A stretch of DNA of 11,997 bases, taken from Ferroglobus sp. (lineage in GTDB: Archaea > Halobacteriota > Archaeoglobi > Archaeoglobales > Archaeoglobaceae). The stretch covers positions 1 to 11,997 of the forward strand of contig WAJX01000214.1 in assembly GCA_015523665.1 (NCBI GenBank). Direction: 5' to 3'. Every line of letters starts with the position of its first letter. The first letter of the stretch is position 1. The notes under the pieces were generated by a model that did not search any database, had not been told where the DNA came from, and was given only the letters and a program-made list of their open reading frames with translations. Shown piece by piece: positions 6,116 through 11,997 of this stretch. The translations under genes and the position numbers were made by a program.

Positions 6116-7003
6116 TATATTTCTATCTCTCTCTGCATAACTGTTGAGGATATCCAATGTCATATAATCCACCAGTTTTTCTAGCTTTCTCTTTTCAATC
6201 GAATCAGAAAAATATGACAAAGCTTTTTTCGATTTTTCACTATAACTCCTTATAATTTTTAGAACCTCTGAAACCGCTTTTTCAAATCCAAATTTTCTTT
6301 GAAAAATCATGGGGAGTGTTATTGATTCAAAATTACTTTTCTTATCTCCATAAATAGAGAGGAATTCTATTAGGTCATCAACAAGCTGATAAGCAAGACC
6401 AAGATTTAATCCATAGGAGAAAAGTTTTTTTGAACCTTTTTTATCGTTTGAAAAATATTTATATGCATTTTTAGCTGAATACGCGAAAAGAGATGCTGTT
6501 TTTTCTTCTATACATTTAAAATAGTCACTAACTGTAAAATTCTCTTTCACGCTATATACATCCAAAACCTCTCCTTCACTCATCATCATTCCTGTTTTTG
6601 CAAAGTCCCTAACTATCTCATATCCATACTTTGCTGTAAGTTCAACAGATTTTGATATCAACCAATCTCCAACAAGAATTGCAAGAGAGGGATCGTATTT
6701 TACATTTAATGTTTCGACATTCCTTCTCATAACACCATTATCTATGACATCATCATGAGCTAAACTGGCTGTATGGATTAATTCTACAGCAAGAGCCATA
6801 TCCATTATCTCCTCATAACTACCCTCCGCAAGCTTTCCAGCTAAGAGAACTATTATGGGTCTTGTTCTTTTTCCTCCAGCTTTTATAAGATGCTTCAAAG
6901 CTTTTTTAATCTTTATAAGAATATTAGCCTTATCTACAAGATTTTTAAGAGCTTCATTAATTATCTTGTACTCTTCCCACTTCTCTATCATTTTCTCTAC
7001 CAT
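6083..7003 (-). CDS. Polyprenyl diphosphate synthase (likely long-chain)
   Basis: This 306-residue trans-prenyltransferase of the IspA/IspB family elongates allylic diphosphates with isopentenyl diphosphate. GGKRTRP lies at 43-49. The first Asp-rich motif is intact (DDVID, 84-88), followed by RR at 93-94; KTASLF follows at 168-173. The second motif reads DDLIE at 209-213, with Glu where Asp is usual, and the usual GK-x-TLP loop is changed to ESITLP. The fifth residue before the first motif is Ala (A79), not the bulky aromatic residue of short-chain enzymes. That suggests a product longer than C20, for example a menaquinone side chain, though this is an inference. It starts 2 nt after the dys stop, so they share a transcript. 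A second in-frame ATG (codon 5) is possible. Its 3' end overlaps the convergent PHP gene. Confidence 0.9.
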   Translation of the reverse strand: MVEKMIEKWEEYKIINEALKNLVDKANILIKIKKALKHLIKAGGKRTRPIIVLLAGKLAEGSYEEIMDMALAVELIHTASLAHDDVIDNGVMRRNVETLNVKYDPSLAILVGDWLISKSVELTAKYGYEIVRDFAKTGMMMSEGEVLDVYSVKENFTVSDYFKCIEEKTASLFAYSAKNAYKYFSNDKKGSKKLFSYGLNLGLAYQLVDDLIEFLSIYGDKKSNFESITLPMIFQRKFGFEKAVSEVLKIIRSYSEKSKKALSYFSDSIEKRKLEKLVDYMTLDILNSYAERDRNISSLLSSYNFP

Positions 7004-7005
7004 TT

Positions 7006-7944
7006 TCAGGAGAATATTTTTTCAAAGTTTATAATATTTCTGATTCTAATTTTGTCAACAACGTATGCGTGTAAAAGTGGAAGAGCTATTGTTGCGTCAC
7101 AGTAAATAGTAACAGTTTTTGCATTCTCTTTTAGCTTACACCAACTCTTAGCTTCTTCAAGTGATGCCCCACTCAAACCTCCCCATTGAGGAGAATCGGT
7201 TGTTATCTGGATAGCATAGTCAAATCCTTTACTTAAGAGCATAGCTTGAAAAGCAAAGTTTTTTGGCACGCCTCCTCCAATAATGACTATTCCCATTGGA
7301 AAATCTTGAAAACATAGATCAACAATTTTCGATATATCTTTTATAGGATTGAATCTTATTCTCTCTCCATAGATGTAGATGTGTAGTCCTAGTATTGAAT
7401 CATGTAGTGTTGGACAGAATATGGGAACCTTTTTTTTGTAAGCTGATTTTAAAAAAGATTTTTCATCTAAACGTTTTCCTATTTCCCATAAAAGCTCATA
7501 ACTCGAATATTCGCCGTTTAATTCTTGGAATACTTTAGATGTGAATTTTTCAACACCTTCAAATGCTTCTCCTGGTATAAAAATATCATATACTCTATTT
7601 ATATTCCTCCTGCTCAATTCAACATCATCAACATTAGCTTCTCCCTTCTCATGTTTAAAGCCTAACGCTTCAGCTATTTCATGTGTAACATTTGCTCCTG
7701 TAATGATTAAAGCATTTACAAAACCTCTGTCGATCATATCTCTGATAATCTCTCTCATTCCAGCAGGAACCATCGCCCCAGCTATTGTCAAAAAAATAAA
7801 GGAATTCGATTCTAACATCTCTGCGAATATCTTTGCCGACTCTCCAAGTCTTCTGGCATTAAATGCTGTCTTCGAAAACTTTTCTATTAGTTCTGAAACC
7901 TTTAGTTCCTCGCTTATCTCTATTTCCTCTACCACTTCTCTCAT
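7006..7944 (-). CDS. dys: Deoxyhypusine synthase family protein
   Basis: This 312-residue protein belongs to the deoxyhypusine synthase family, which uses NAD and spermidine to modify a lysine of eIF5A/aIF5A (EC 2.5.1.46). Family blocks are FLTIAGAMVPAGMREII at 51-67, ITGANVTHEI at 81-90, VPIFCPTLHDS at 173-183, TTDSPQWGGLSGA at 248-260, and DATIALPLL at 283-291. The catalytic Lys is K270, but it sits in EEAKSWCK rather than the usual EAxSWGK, so Cys replaces Gly beside it. Some archaea carry two paralogues, and some relatives make homospermidine or use other amines, so the exact acceptor is not certain. GAGGT lies about 9 nt before the ATG at 7944. It follows rtcB with a 61-nt spacer holding a possible micro-ORF, and precedes the polyprenyl synthase by 2 nt. 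Confidence 0.9.
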   Translation of the reverse strand: MREVVEEIEISEELKVSELIEKFSKTAFNARRLGESAKIFAEMLESNSFIFLTIAGAMVPAGMREIIRDMIDRGFVNALIITGANVTHEIAEALGFKHEKGEANVDDVELSRRNINRVYDIFIPGEAFEGVEKFTSKVFQELNGEYSSYELLWEIGKRLDEKSFLKSAYKKKVPIFCPTLHDSILGLHIYIYGERIRFNPIKDISKIVDLCFQDFPMGIVIIGGGVPKNFAFQAMLLSKGFDYAIQITTDSPQWGGLSGASLEEAKSWCKLKENAKTVTIYCDATIALPLLHAYVVDKIRIRNIINFEKIFS

Positions 7945-8000
7945 TATTCTCTTACCTCTTCTATCATCTCATAATCTTCATCTATCAAACCTCTAGTCAT
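7944..8000 (-). CDS. Possible 18-codon micro-ORF between rtcB and dys
   Basis: On the minus strand an ATG at 8000 opens an 18-residue frame, MTRGLIDEDYEMIEEVRE, whose stop overlaps the dys start by one base (TAATG). The ATG lies 5 nt after the rtcB stop, preceded by a weak purine-rich AAAGGGAT. The peptide is acidic and resembles no family I know. It may be a translational-coupling leader for dys, or chance. The spacer is short enough that only conservation or ribosome profiling would decide. Confidence 0.25.
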   Translation of the reverse strand: MTRGLIDEDYEMIEEVRE

Positions 8001-8005
8001 CTCAT

Positions 8006-9445
8006 TTATCCCTTTGCAACTCCTAAGGGTAATAATCTTGCCACAAGCTTTGATATTCCAGCTCTATCAACCACTTCAACTACATCATCACTCTTTTTAT
8101 ATGCCTCAGGAGCTTCTTCAGCGAGTAAAGCTCCTTGTGTCGCTCTAACGTATATTCCCTTCCTCTCAAGATTTTGCCTCACAACGTTTCCTCTTAACTT
8201 CTTCTTTGCTGATGCTCTACTCATAACTCTTCCACTTCCATGACAAGTTGATCCAAAAGTCTCCTCCATGGCTTTTTCTGTTCCCACTAAAACATAGCTT
8301 GGAGTACCCATACTTCCAGGTATAAGTACTGGTTGTCCAACATCTTCATAATCTGATGGTAAATCTTTACTACCTTTTCCAAATGCTCTAGTTGCTCCTT
8401 TTCTATGAACTACAACTTTCCTCTTCCCATCAACTTTATGCTCTTCAAACTTTGCGATATTATGAGCTACATCATAAACTAAATCCATCTCCAAATCCTC
8501 TTCACTCATCTTAAACACTTTTGAAAAGCTCTCTCTAACCCAGTGAGTTATTATTTGCCTATTACACCATGCATAATTAGCGCTTGCAGTCATTCCAGCA
8601 AAGTAATCTTCGCCCTCCTTACTGTTTATTGGAGCGCATGCGAGTTGTCTATCAGGCAACTTAATGTTGTATTTCTTTACTGCTCTGTCCAAAACCTGAA
8701 GGAAATCTGTGCAAACTTGATGTCCTAAACCCCTACTCCCACAGTGGATCATTACAGCTACCATTCCCTCTTCGAGTCCAAAAGTCTTAGCAACTTTTTC
8801 ATCAAAGACCTTGTCAACATACTGAACTTCTAAAAAGTGATTCCCACTACCGAGTGTCCCGAGTTGTGGTCTTCCTCTATCTCTAGCTTTCCTACTGACT
8901 ACTTCTGGTTTAGCACCTTCCATAGCTCCCTTCTCTTCACAATGCTTTAAATCTCTCTCATTCCCATACCCATTCTCAACAGCCCATTTTGCTCCTTTAA
9001 CAAAGATTTCATCCAGATCTGCATCACTTACCCTTAGCCTACCTTTACTCCCAACTCCTGAGGGGATGGCAACGAATAGCTCATCTATAAGCTTTCTTAT
9101 AAGAGGTTTAACCTCATTAACATTCAAGCTTGTCTTAACTAATCTTACCCCACAATTTATATCAAATCCAACTCCTCCAGGGCTAATAACTCCCTCTTCA
9201 ACATCAAAAGCGGCTACACCTCCTATTGGAAATCCATAACCTACGTGAACGTCTGGCATAACGAGTGAAGCGGTTTGTATACCGGGCATCATAGCCACAT
9301 TTGAAGCTTGCTCTACAGCATCTCTCTCAAGTATCTGCATGAGTTTTCTGTTTATATAAAAGTAAGCTGGTACTCTCATCCCTTGCTTGTAACTTTTTGG
9401 TAATTCCCATTTATAATCTGTGACTTTCTTTAACACGTCCTCCAT
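8006..9445 (-). CDS. rtcB: RNA-splicing ligase RtcB
   Basis: This GTP- and Mn-dependent RNA ligase joins 2',3'-cyclic-phosphate and 5'-hydroxyl ends, chiefly tRNA exon halves in archaea. The frame is open to a GTG at 9454, but I choose the ATG at 9445, giving 479 residues. It has AGGTGAT 4 nt upstream, and that GTG is part of the ribosome binding site. From this start the active-site residues fall at D95, C98 (GFDINCG), H203 (GSGNHFLE), H234 (HCGSRG), H328 (AHN) and the guanylylated His H402 (TCHGSGR). These equal or nearly equal the Pyrococcus numbering as I recall it. No intein interrupts the gene, although archaeal rtcB often carries one. It lies 65 nt after the radical SAM gene and is followed by dys. 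Confidence 0.97.
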   Translation of the reverse strand: MEDVLKKVTDYKWELPKSYKQGMRVPAYFYINRKLMQILERDAVEQASNVAMMPGIQTASLVMPDVHVGYGFPIGGVAAFDVEEGVISPGGVGFDINCGVRLVKTSLNVNEVKPLIRKLIDELFVAIPSGVGSKGRLRVSDADLDEIFVKGAKWAVENGYGNERDLKHCEEKGAMEGAKPEVVSRKARDRGRPQLGTLGSGNHFLEVQYVDKVFDEKVAKTFGLEEGMVAVMIHCGSRGLGHQVCTDFLQVLDRAVKKYNIKLPDRQLACAPINSKEGEDYFAGMTASANYAWCNRQIITHWVRESFSKVFKMSEEDLEMDLVYDVAHNIAKFEEHKVDGKRKVVVHRKGATRAFGKGSKDLPSDYEDVGQPVLIPGSMGTPSYVLVGTEKAMEETFGSTCHGSGRVMSRASAKKKLRGNVVRQNLERKGIYVRATQGALLAEEAPEAYKKSDDVVEVVDRAGISKLVARLLPLGVAKG

Positions 9446-9449
9446 TGAT

Positions 9450-9456
9450 ATCACCT
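9450..9456 (-). promoter_or_regulatory. Ribosome binding site that decides the rtcB start
   Basis: Minus-strand AGGTGAT lies 4 nt before the ATG at 9445. It contains the GTG at 9452-9454 that would otherwise extend the protein by three residues. Confidence 0.7.
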
Positions 9457-9485
9457 AAAATAAAAGTGAAGGGAGAGTATTTAAT

Positions 9486-9500
9486 GGTTTTTTATACTTA
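9486..9500 (-). promoter_or_regulatory. Candidate TATA box of rtcB
   Basis: Minus-strand TAAGTATAAAAAACC lies between the radical SAM stop and rtcB. A start site about 25 nt downstream (near 9468) would leave a leader of about 20 nt that includes the ribosome binding site. rtcB may therefore have its own promoter as well as read-through from upstream. Confidence 0.4.
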
Positions 9501-9510
9501 ATCCCATATC

Positions 9511-10512
9511 TCACGACATCTTTATATTCTGTCTATACCCACAATTTGGACATCTATCTCCATCGAGGTCGATTTTAAGTACATGAAACCCATGTCTTTC
9601 AATGATCTTATGCTCACAATTAGGACAGAATGTGCTTTCATATCTATGTCCCCAAACATTACCGATATAAACATATTCTAATCTCTCTCTTCCAATTTCA
9701 ACTGCTCTTTCAAGAGTTTCTACCGGTGTTGGACTTTTGTCAAGCATTTTAAAATCTGGATGAAATCTTGAGAAATGAACTGGAATTCTCTTGTCAATTT
9801 CTGCAACCCATTCTACAAAAGCTTTAATTTCTTCTTCGTCATCATTAAGATCTGGAATTACTAAATACGTTATCTCTAAAAAAATACCTTTTTTGTGCAT
9901 ATATTCTACGACTTTTAGAACGTTCTCCAGCTTTGCTTTACATACTTTAAAATAAAACCTTTCATTGAATGCTTTTACATCTACATTAGCAGCATCTAAA
10001 ATTCCTATTAGCATATCAACAGCTTCAAAGCTCAAATAACCGTTTGTGACGTATGTAACATAATATCCTTTTTCTTTTACTATCTTACTGGAATCATAAG
10101 CAAATTCATGCCAAATTCCTGGCTCGTTATAAGTCCAAGATATTCCATCTGCCTTTTTTTCAAGTAAAAGATTTAAAACGTCTTTTGGTTTCAATTCTCT
10201 CAAATACGGGAATGTCAAATCCGCAAAGCTTATCTGATAATTTTGACAGTGGGAACACCTAAAATTACAAGCAACTGAACCAAAAGATAAGACTTTTGAT
10301 TTAGGCATGAAATTATGGAATGGTTTCTTTTCAATAGGATCCACAGCGATAGAAGAGGCTAAACCATAGTTATAAACATAAAGTTTTCCATTTTCATTTT
10401 TCCTCACATTGCATATTCCCCATTTTTCATAAGAGAGTTTACAGTAATGCATGCAAGTTTTACATCTTACATCTCCATTAAGCTTATCATAAAGATAAGA
10501 TTCCACTTTCAT
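9511..10512 (-). CDS. AmmeMemoRadiSam-type radical SAM protein
   Basis: This 333-residue radical SAM protein matches the AmmeMemoRadiSam-system enzyme family, related to pyruvate formate-lyase activating enzymes. The N-terminus has a Cys cluster (C17, C20, C24, C34: CKTC, YC, GIC) typical of the family. The SAM [4Fe-4S] motif is CNFRCSHC (C82, C86, C89), followed by TYNEPGIW at about 127-134. The C-terminus carries a zinc-ribbon-like pair, CPNC (296-299) and CPNCG (321-325). The substrate is unknown. The family takes its name from AMMECR1 and Memo domain partners, and neither is in this window. The ATG at 10512 faces surE across a 60-bp divergent region. It is followed by rtcB on the same strand, which may be only positional. 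Confidence 0.9.
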   Translation of the reverse strand: MKVESYLYDKLNGDVRCKTCMHYCKLSYEKWGICNVRKNENGKLYVYNYGLASSIAVDPIEKKPFHNFMPKSKVLSFGSVACNFRCSHCQNYQISFADLTFPYLRELKPKDVLNLLLEKKADGISWTYNEPGIWHEFAYDSSKIVKEKGYYVTYVTNGYLSFEAVDMLIGILDAANVDVKAFNERFYFKVCKAKLENVLKVVEYMHKKGIFLEITYLVIPDLNDDEEEIKAFVEWVAEIDKRIPVHFSRFHPDFKMLDKSPTPVETLERAVEIGRERLEYVYIGNVWGHRYESTFCPNCEHKIIERHGFHVLKIDLDGDRCPNCGYRQNIKMS

Positions 10513-10572
10513 CTATAATTGTTAGTTTTGCTCTGCATAAACTTTTTCATCCTCTAACTTGTTGAAGAATTG
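10513..10572. promoter_or_regulatory. Divergent promoter region, radical SAM gene / surE
   Basis: One A/T segment, GCATAAACTTTTT at 10535-10547, can be read in both directions. Plus-strand GCATAAAC lies about 32 nt before the surE ATG. Minus-strand AAAAAGTTTATGC lies about 30 nt before the radical SAM ATG. Both imply leaders of only a few nucleotides. No good Shine-Dalgarno sequence precedes either gene. Confidence 0.4.
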
Positions 10573-11352
10573 ATGAAGAAGATCTTGGTCACAAACGATG
10601 ACGGTTTATACTCAGCTGGTTTAATGGCCAGTTATCGAGCTTTGAAGAAGTTGGGAAAAGTGTTCATCGTAGCTCCTACAATGCAGAGGAGTGGTGTTGG
10701 TAGGAGCATATCAATAATGGAGCCTATAAGAGTTGGAGAAGTGAGTTTGAATGGAATTAAAGCCTATGCTGTTGATGGAACTCCAACTGATGCTGTTATA
10801 ATTGGGATTTATGAGATAATAGGTGATTTACCAGATCTTGTTGTATCTGGAATTAACTTAGGAGAGAATTTATCCACTGAAGCCATAACAACTTCTGGAA
10901 CTGTAGGTGCTGCTTTAGAGGCTGCAACACAAGGAGCGCCAGCTATAGCTATAAGTCTTGAAATGCATAATCAAGATAAATTCGATTTCGTTTTTAAACC
11001 CTATGATTTTAGCGTTGCTGAAGAGATCTTACAAGAAATCTCCAGGAAAATTCTAAAAAATGGAATGCCAAAGGGTGTGGATCTATTTAACATAAACGTT
11101 CCTAAAAATTGGAATAACGAAATTGAATTCACACGACTTGCCAGGAGGATGTATAAAACAAGAATAGATGCAAGATTTGATCCTAGAGGGAGAAGATACT
11201 ATTGGATTGATGGAAAAGAGATAGAAGATGCTGAGATAGGAACTGATATTCATGCATTGAGGAATGGAAAGGTTTCAATAACTCCAATCTCTTTAGATTC
11301 TACAGCAAGAGTCGAATTTGATGAGTTAAAGAGGTGGTATGTTGAAGGATAA
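10573..11352 (+). CDS. surE: 5'/3'-nucleotidase SurE
   Basis: This 259-residue SurE-family enzyme is a divalent-metal phosphatase of nucleoside 5'- and 3'-monophosphates (EC 3.1.3.5). The N-terminal metal motif is ILVTNDDG (D9, D10), followed by APTMQRSGVGRSI with the conserved Ser, and VSGINLGENL carrying the metal-binding Asn. TSGTVGAALEA follows, and the C-terminus has DSTA near the end. Length is normal for the family. The ATG at 10573 is preferred to the TTG immediately before it (10570), because the family opens directly on MKKILVTNDDG. The gene overlaps rpiA by 14 nt, so they form an operon. A nucleotide or pentose-phosphate salvage link between SurE and RpiA is plausible but is inference only. 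Confidence 0.95.
   Translation: MKKILVTNDDGLYSAGLMASYRALKKLGKVFIVAPTMQRSGVGRSISIMEPIRVGEVSLNGIKAYAVDGTPTDAVIIGIYEIIGDLPDLVVSGINLGENLSTEAITTSGTVGAALEAATQGAPAIAISLEMHNQDKFDFVFKPYDFSVAEEILQEISRKILKNGMPKGVDLFNINVPKNWNNEIEFTRLARRMYKTRIDARFDPRGRRYYWIDGKEIEDAEIGTDIHALRNGKVSITPISLDSTARVEFDELKRWYVEG
11331..11336 (+). promoter_or_regulatory. Ribosome binding site of rpiA
   Basis: GAGGTG lies inside the end of surE, 2 nt before the ATG at 11339 and 5 nt before an in-frame TTG at 11342. The spacing slightly favours the TTG, while codon type favours the ATG. Confidence 0.5.
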
Positions 11353-11997
11353 ATCCGCTAAAAAGGCTGTTGAGATGATTAGAGATGGAGATGTAGTTGG
11401 ATTAGGAAGTGGTAGTACTGTAAAGATATTCATTGAAGAGTTAGGAAAGAGAATAAAGAGTGAAGAGATTGAAGTTTTTGGGATACCAACATCTTTTGAT
11501 ACGCATATCCTCGCTGTTGAAAACGGAATTAAAATTAGCGACTTGTTTCAGCATCCAGAGCCAGATATATGCATAGATGGAGCTGATCAAGTTGATAGAA
11601 AGATGAATTTGATAAAAGGAGGTGGTGGCGCACTAACAAGAGAAAAAGTAGTTGCCTATGCATCAAAAAAATTTGTCGTTATTGTTGATGAAAACAAGTT
11701 AGTCGAGAGTTTAAGCATGCCAGTTCCGATAGAAGTGCTCCCATTCGCTTTTGGCTATGTCTCAAAGAAACTTGAAAAGAAAGGATATAAATGTAATCTT
11801 AGAATTGGAAGTGGAAAGCTGAGGCCAATAATATCAGATAATGGAAACTTTATCGCTGATGTTTATTGCAATTTGGATGATTTGAGAAGAGTTATTAATG
11901 ATCTAAAGATACCGGGAGTAATCGAAAACGGAATATTTCTATCTGAGATTGTTGACGCGGTAATAGTTGGAAAGAGGGATGGTGTTGATATAATTAA
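11339..11997 (+). CDS. rpiA: Ribose-5-phosphate isomerase A, 3'-truncated
   Basis: This frame runs off the right edge with about 219 codons visible. The enzyme interconverts ribose 5-phosphate and ribulose 5-phosphate (EC 5.3.1.6) and supplies ribose for nucleotides in archaea. Motifs are GDVVGLGSGSTVK at about 17-29, IPTSFDT at 49-55, DGADQVD (with the catalytic Asp region) at about 80-86, and KGGGGALTREK at about 93-103. The late GVIENGIFLSEIVDAVIVG is the usual C-terminal block. Family members are about 225-235 residues, so only a few residues should be missing. The start overlaps surE by 14 nt. The ATG at 11339 is chosen over the TTG at 11342. Confidence 0.95.
   Translation, partial: MLKDKSAKKAVEMIRDGDVVGLGSGSTVKIFIEELGKRIKSEEIEVFGIPTSFDTHILAVENGIKISDLFQHPEPDICIDGADQVDRKMNLIKGGGGALTREKVVAYASKKFVVIVDENKLVESLSMPVPIEVLPFAFGYVSKKLEKKGYKCNLRIGSGKLRPIISDNGNFIADVYCNLDDLRRVINDLKIPGVIENGIFLSEIVDAVIVGKRDGVDII

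Noticed and set aside
6890..7105. Plus-strand open frame across the dys/polyprenyl synthase junction, with a hydrophobic translation
   Set aside because: It is the complement of two conserved coding regions. The apparent membrane segments come from reading Lys/Glu-rich coding DNA in reverse.
7541..8243. Overlapping plus-strand open frames opposite dys and rtcB
   Set aside because: They are Ser/Leu/Pro-rich antisense readings of conserved genes without family motifs.
9446..9454. GTG start of rtcB three codons upstream
   Set aside because: The GTG is inside the AGGTGAT ribosome binding site of the ATG at 9445.
10570..10572. TTG start of surE
   Set aside because: It adds one Met-equivalent codon directly before an ATG that matches the family N-terminus.
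1..11997. tRNA, rRNA, CRISPR, insertion sequence, phage or defence system
   Set aside because: I looked on both strands for repeat arrays, transposase motifs, terminal inverted repeats and tRNA T-loops in the gaps and found none. The gaps are too short or too A+T-rich to hold them.

Overview
The window looks like a stretch of ordinary chromosome from a thermophilic euryarchaeon. Archaeal or eukaryote-like informational genes are present: aIF2-beta, deoxyhypusine synthase, an archaeal-type RtcB, DUF424 and DUF211. There is also an archaeal (type II) GAPDH. Genes are packed with ATGA or 14-nt overlaps, and several starts appear leaderless. A two-gene 2-oxoacid:ferredoxin oxidoreductase with fused gamma-alpha chain, together with a long-chain-type prenyl diphosphate synthase, points towards Archaeoglobi (Archaeoglobus/Ferroglobus/Geoglobus-like) rather than a methanogen. 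That placement is an inference, about even odds. Coding DNA is A+T-rich and purine-loaded on the sense strand. No phage, transposon, CRISPR, tRNA or rRNA was seen.

Layout. (1) Bases 1-1073, plus strand: the 3' part of a DUF123/GIY-YIG-like gene, aIF2-beta and DUF424, all overlapping and therefore one translation-linked operon. (2) 1074-1231: spacer with a T-rich terminator-like tract and candidate TATA elements. (3) 1232-2424, plus strand: a CooT-like small protein overlapping type II GAPDH. (4) 2421-4798, minus strand: korB and the fused korA, convergent with GAPDH. (5) 4799-5144: a very A+T-rich 346-bp gap, purine-rich on the minus strand. (6) 5145-6115: DUF211 (minus) and a PHP hydrolase (plus), diverging from a 38-bp promoter region. 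(7) 6083-10512, minus strand: a probable operon read as AmmeMemoRadiSam-type radical SAM enzyme, rtcB, a possible 18-codon micro-ORF, deoxyhypusine synthase, polyprenyl synthase. (8) 10573-11997, plus strand: surE overlapping rpiA, with rpiA cut by the window edge.

Together these genes cover translation initiation and eIF5A modification, RNA repair and tRNA splicing, central carbon metabolism (GAPDH, 2-oxoacid oxidation, pentose phosphates), nucleotide clean-up (SurE) and isoprenoid chain synthesis. I see no convincing undescribed multi-gene system. The items most worth a second look are the CooT-like/GAPDH pairing, the divergent second Asp-rich region of the prenyl synthase, the rtcB-dys micro-ORF, the radical SAM gene lacking its usual partners, the uncharacterised DUF424 and DUF211 genes, and the purine-loaded minus strand of the 346-bp gap. 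All positions and motif readings were made by eye, without database searches.
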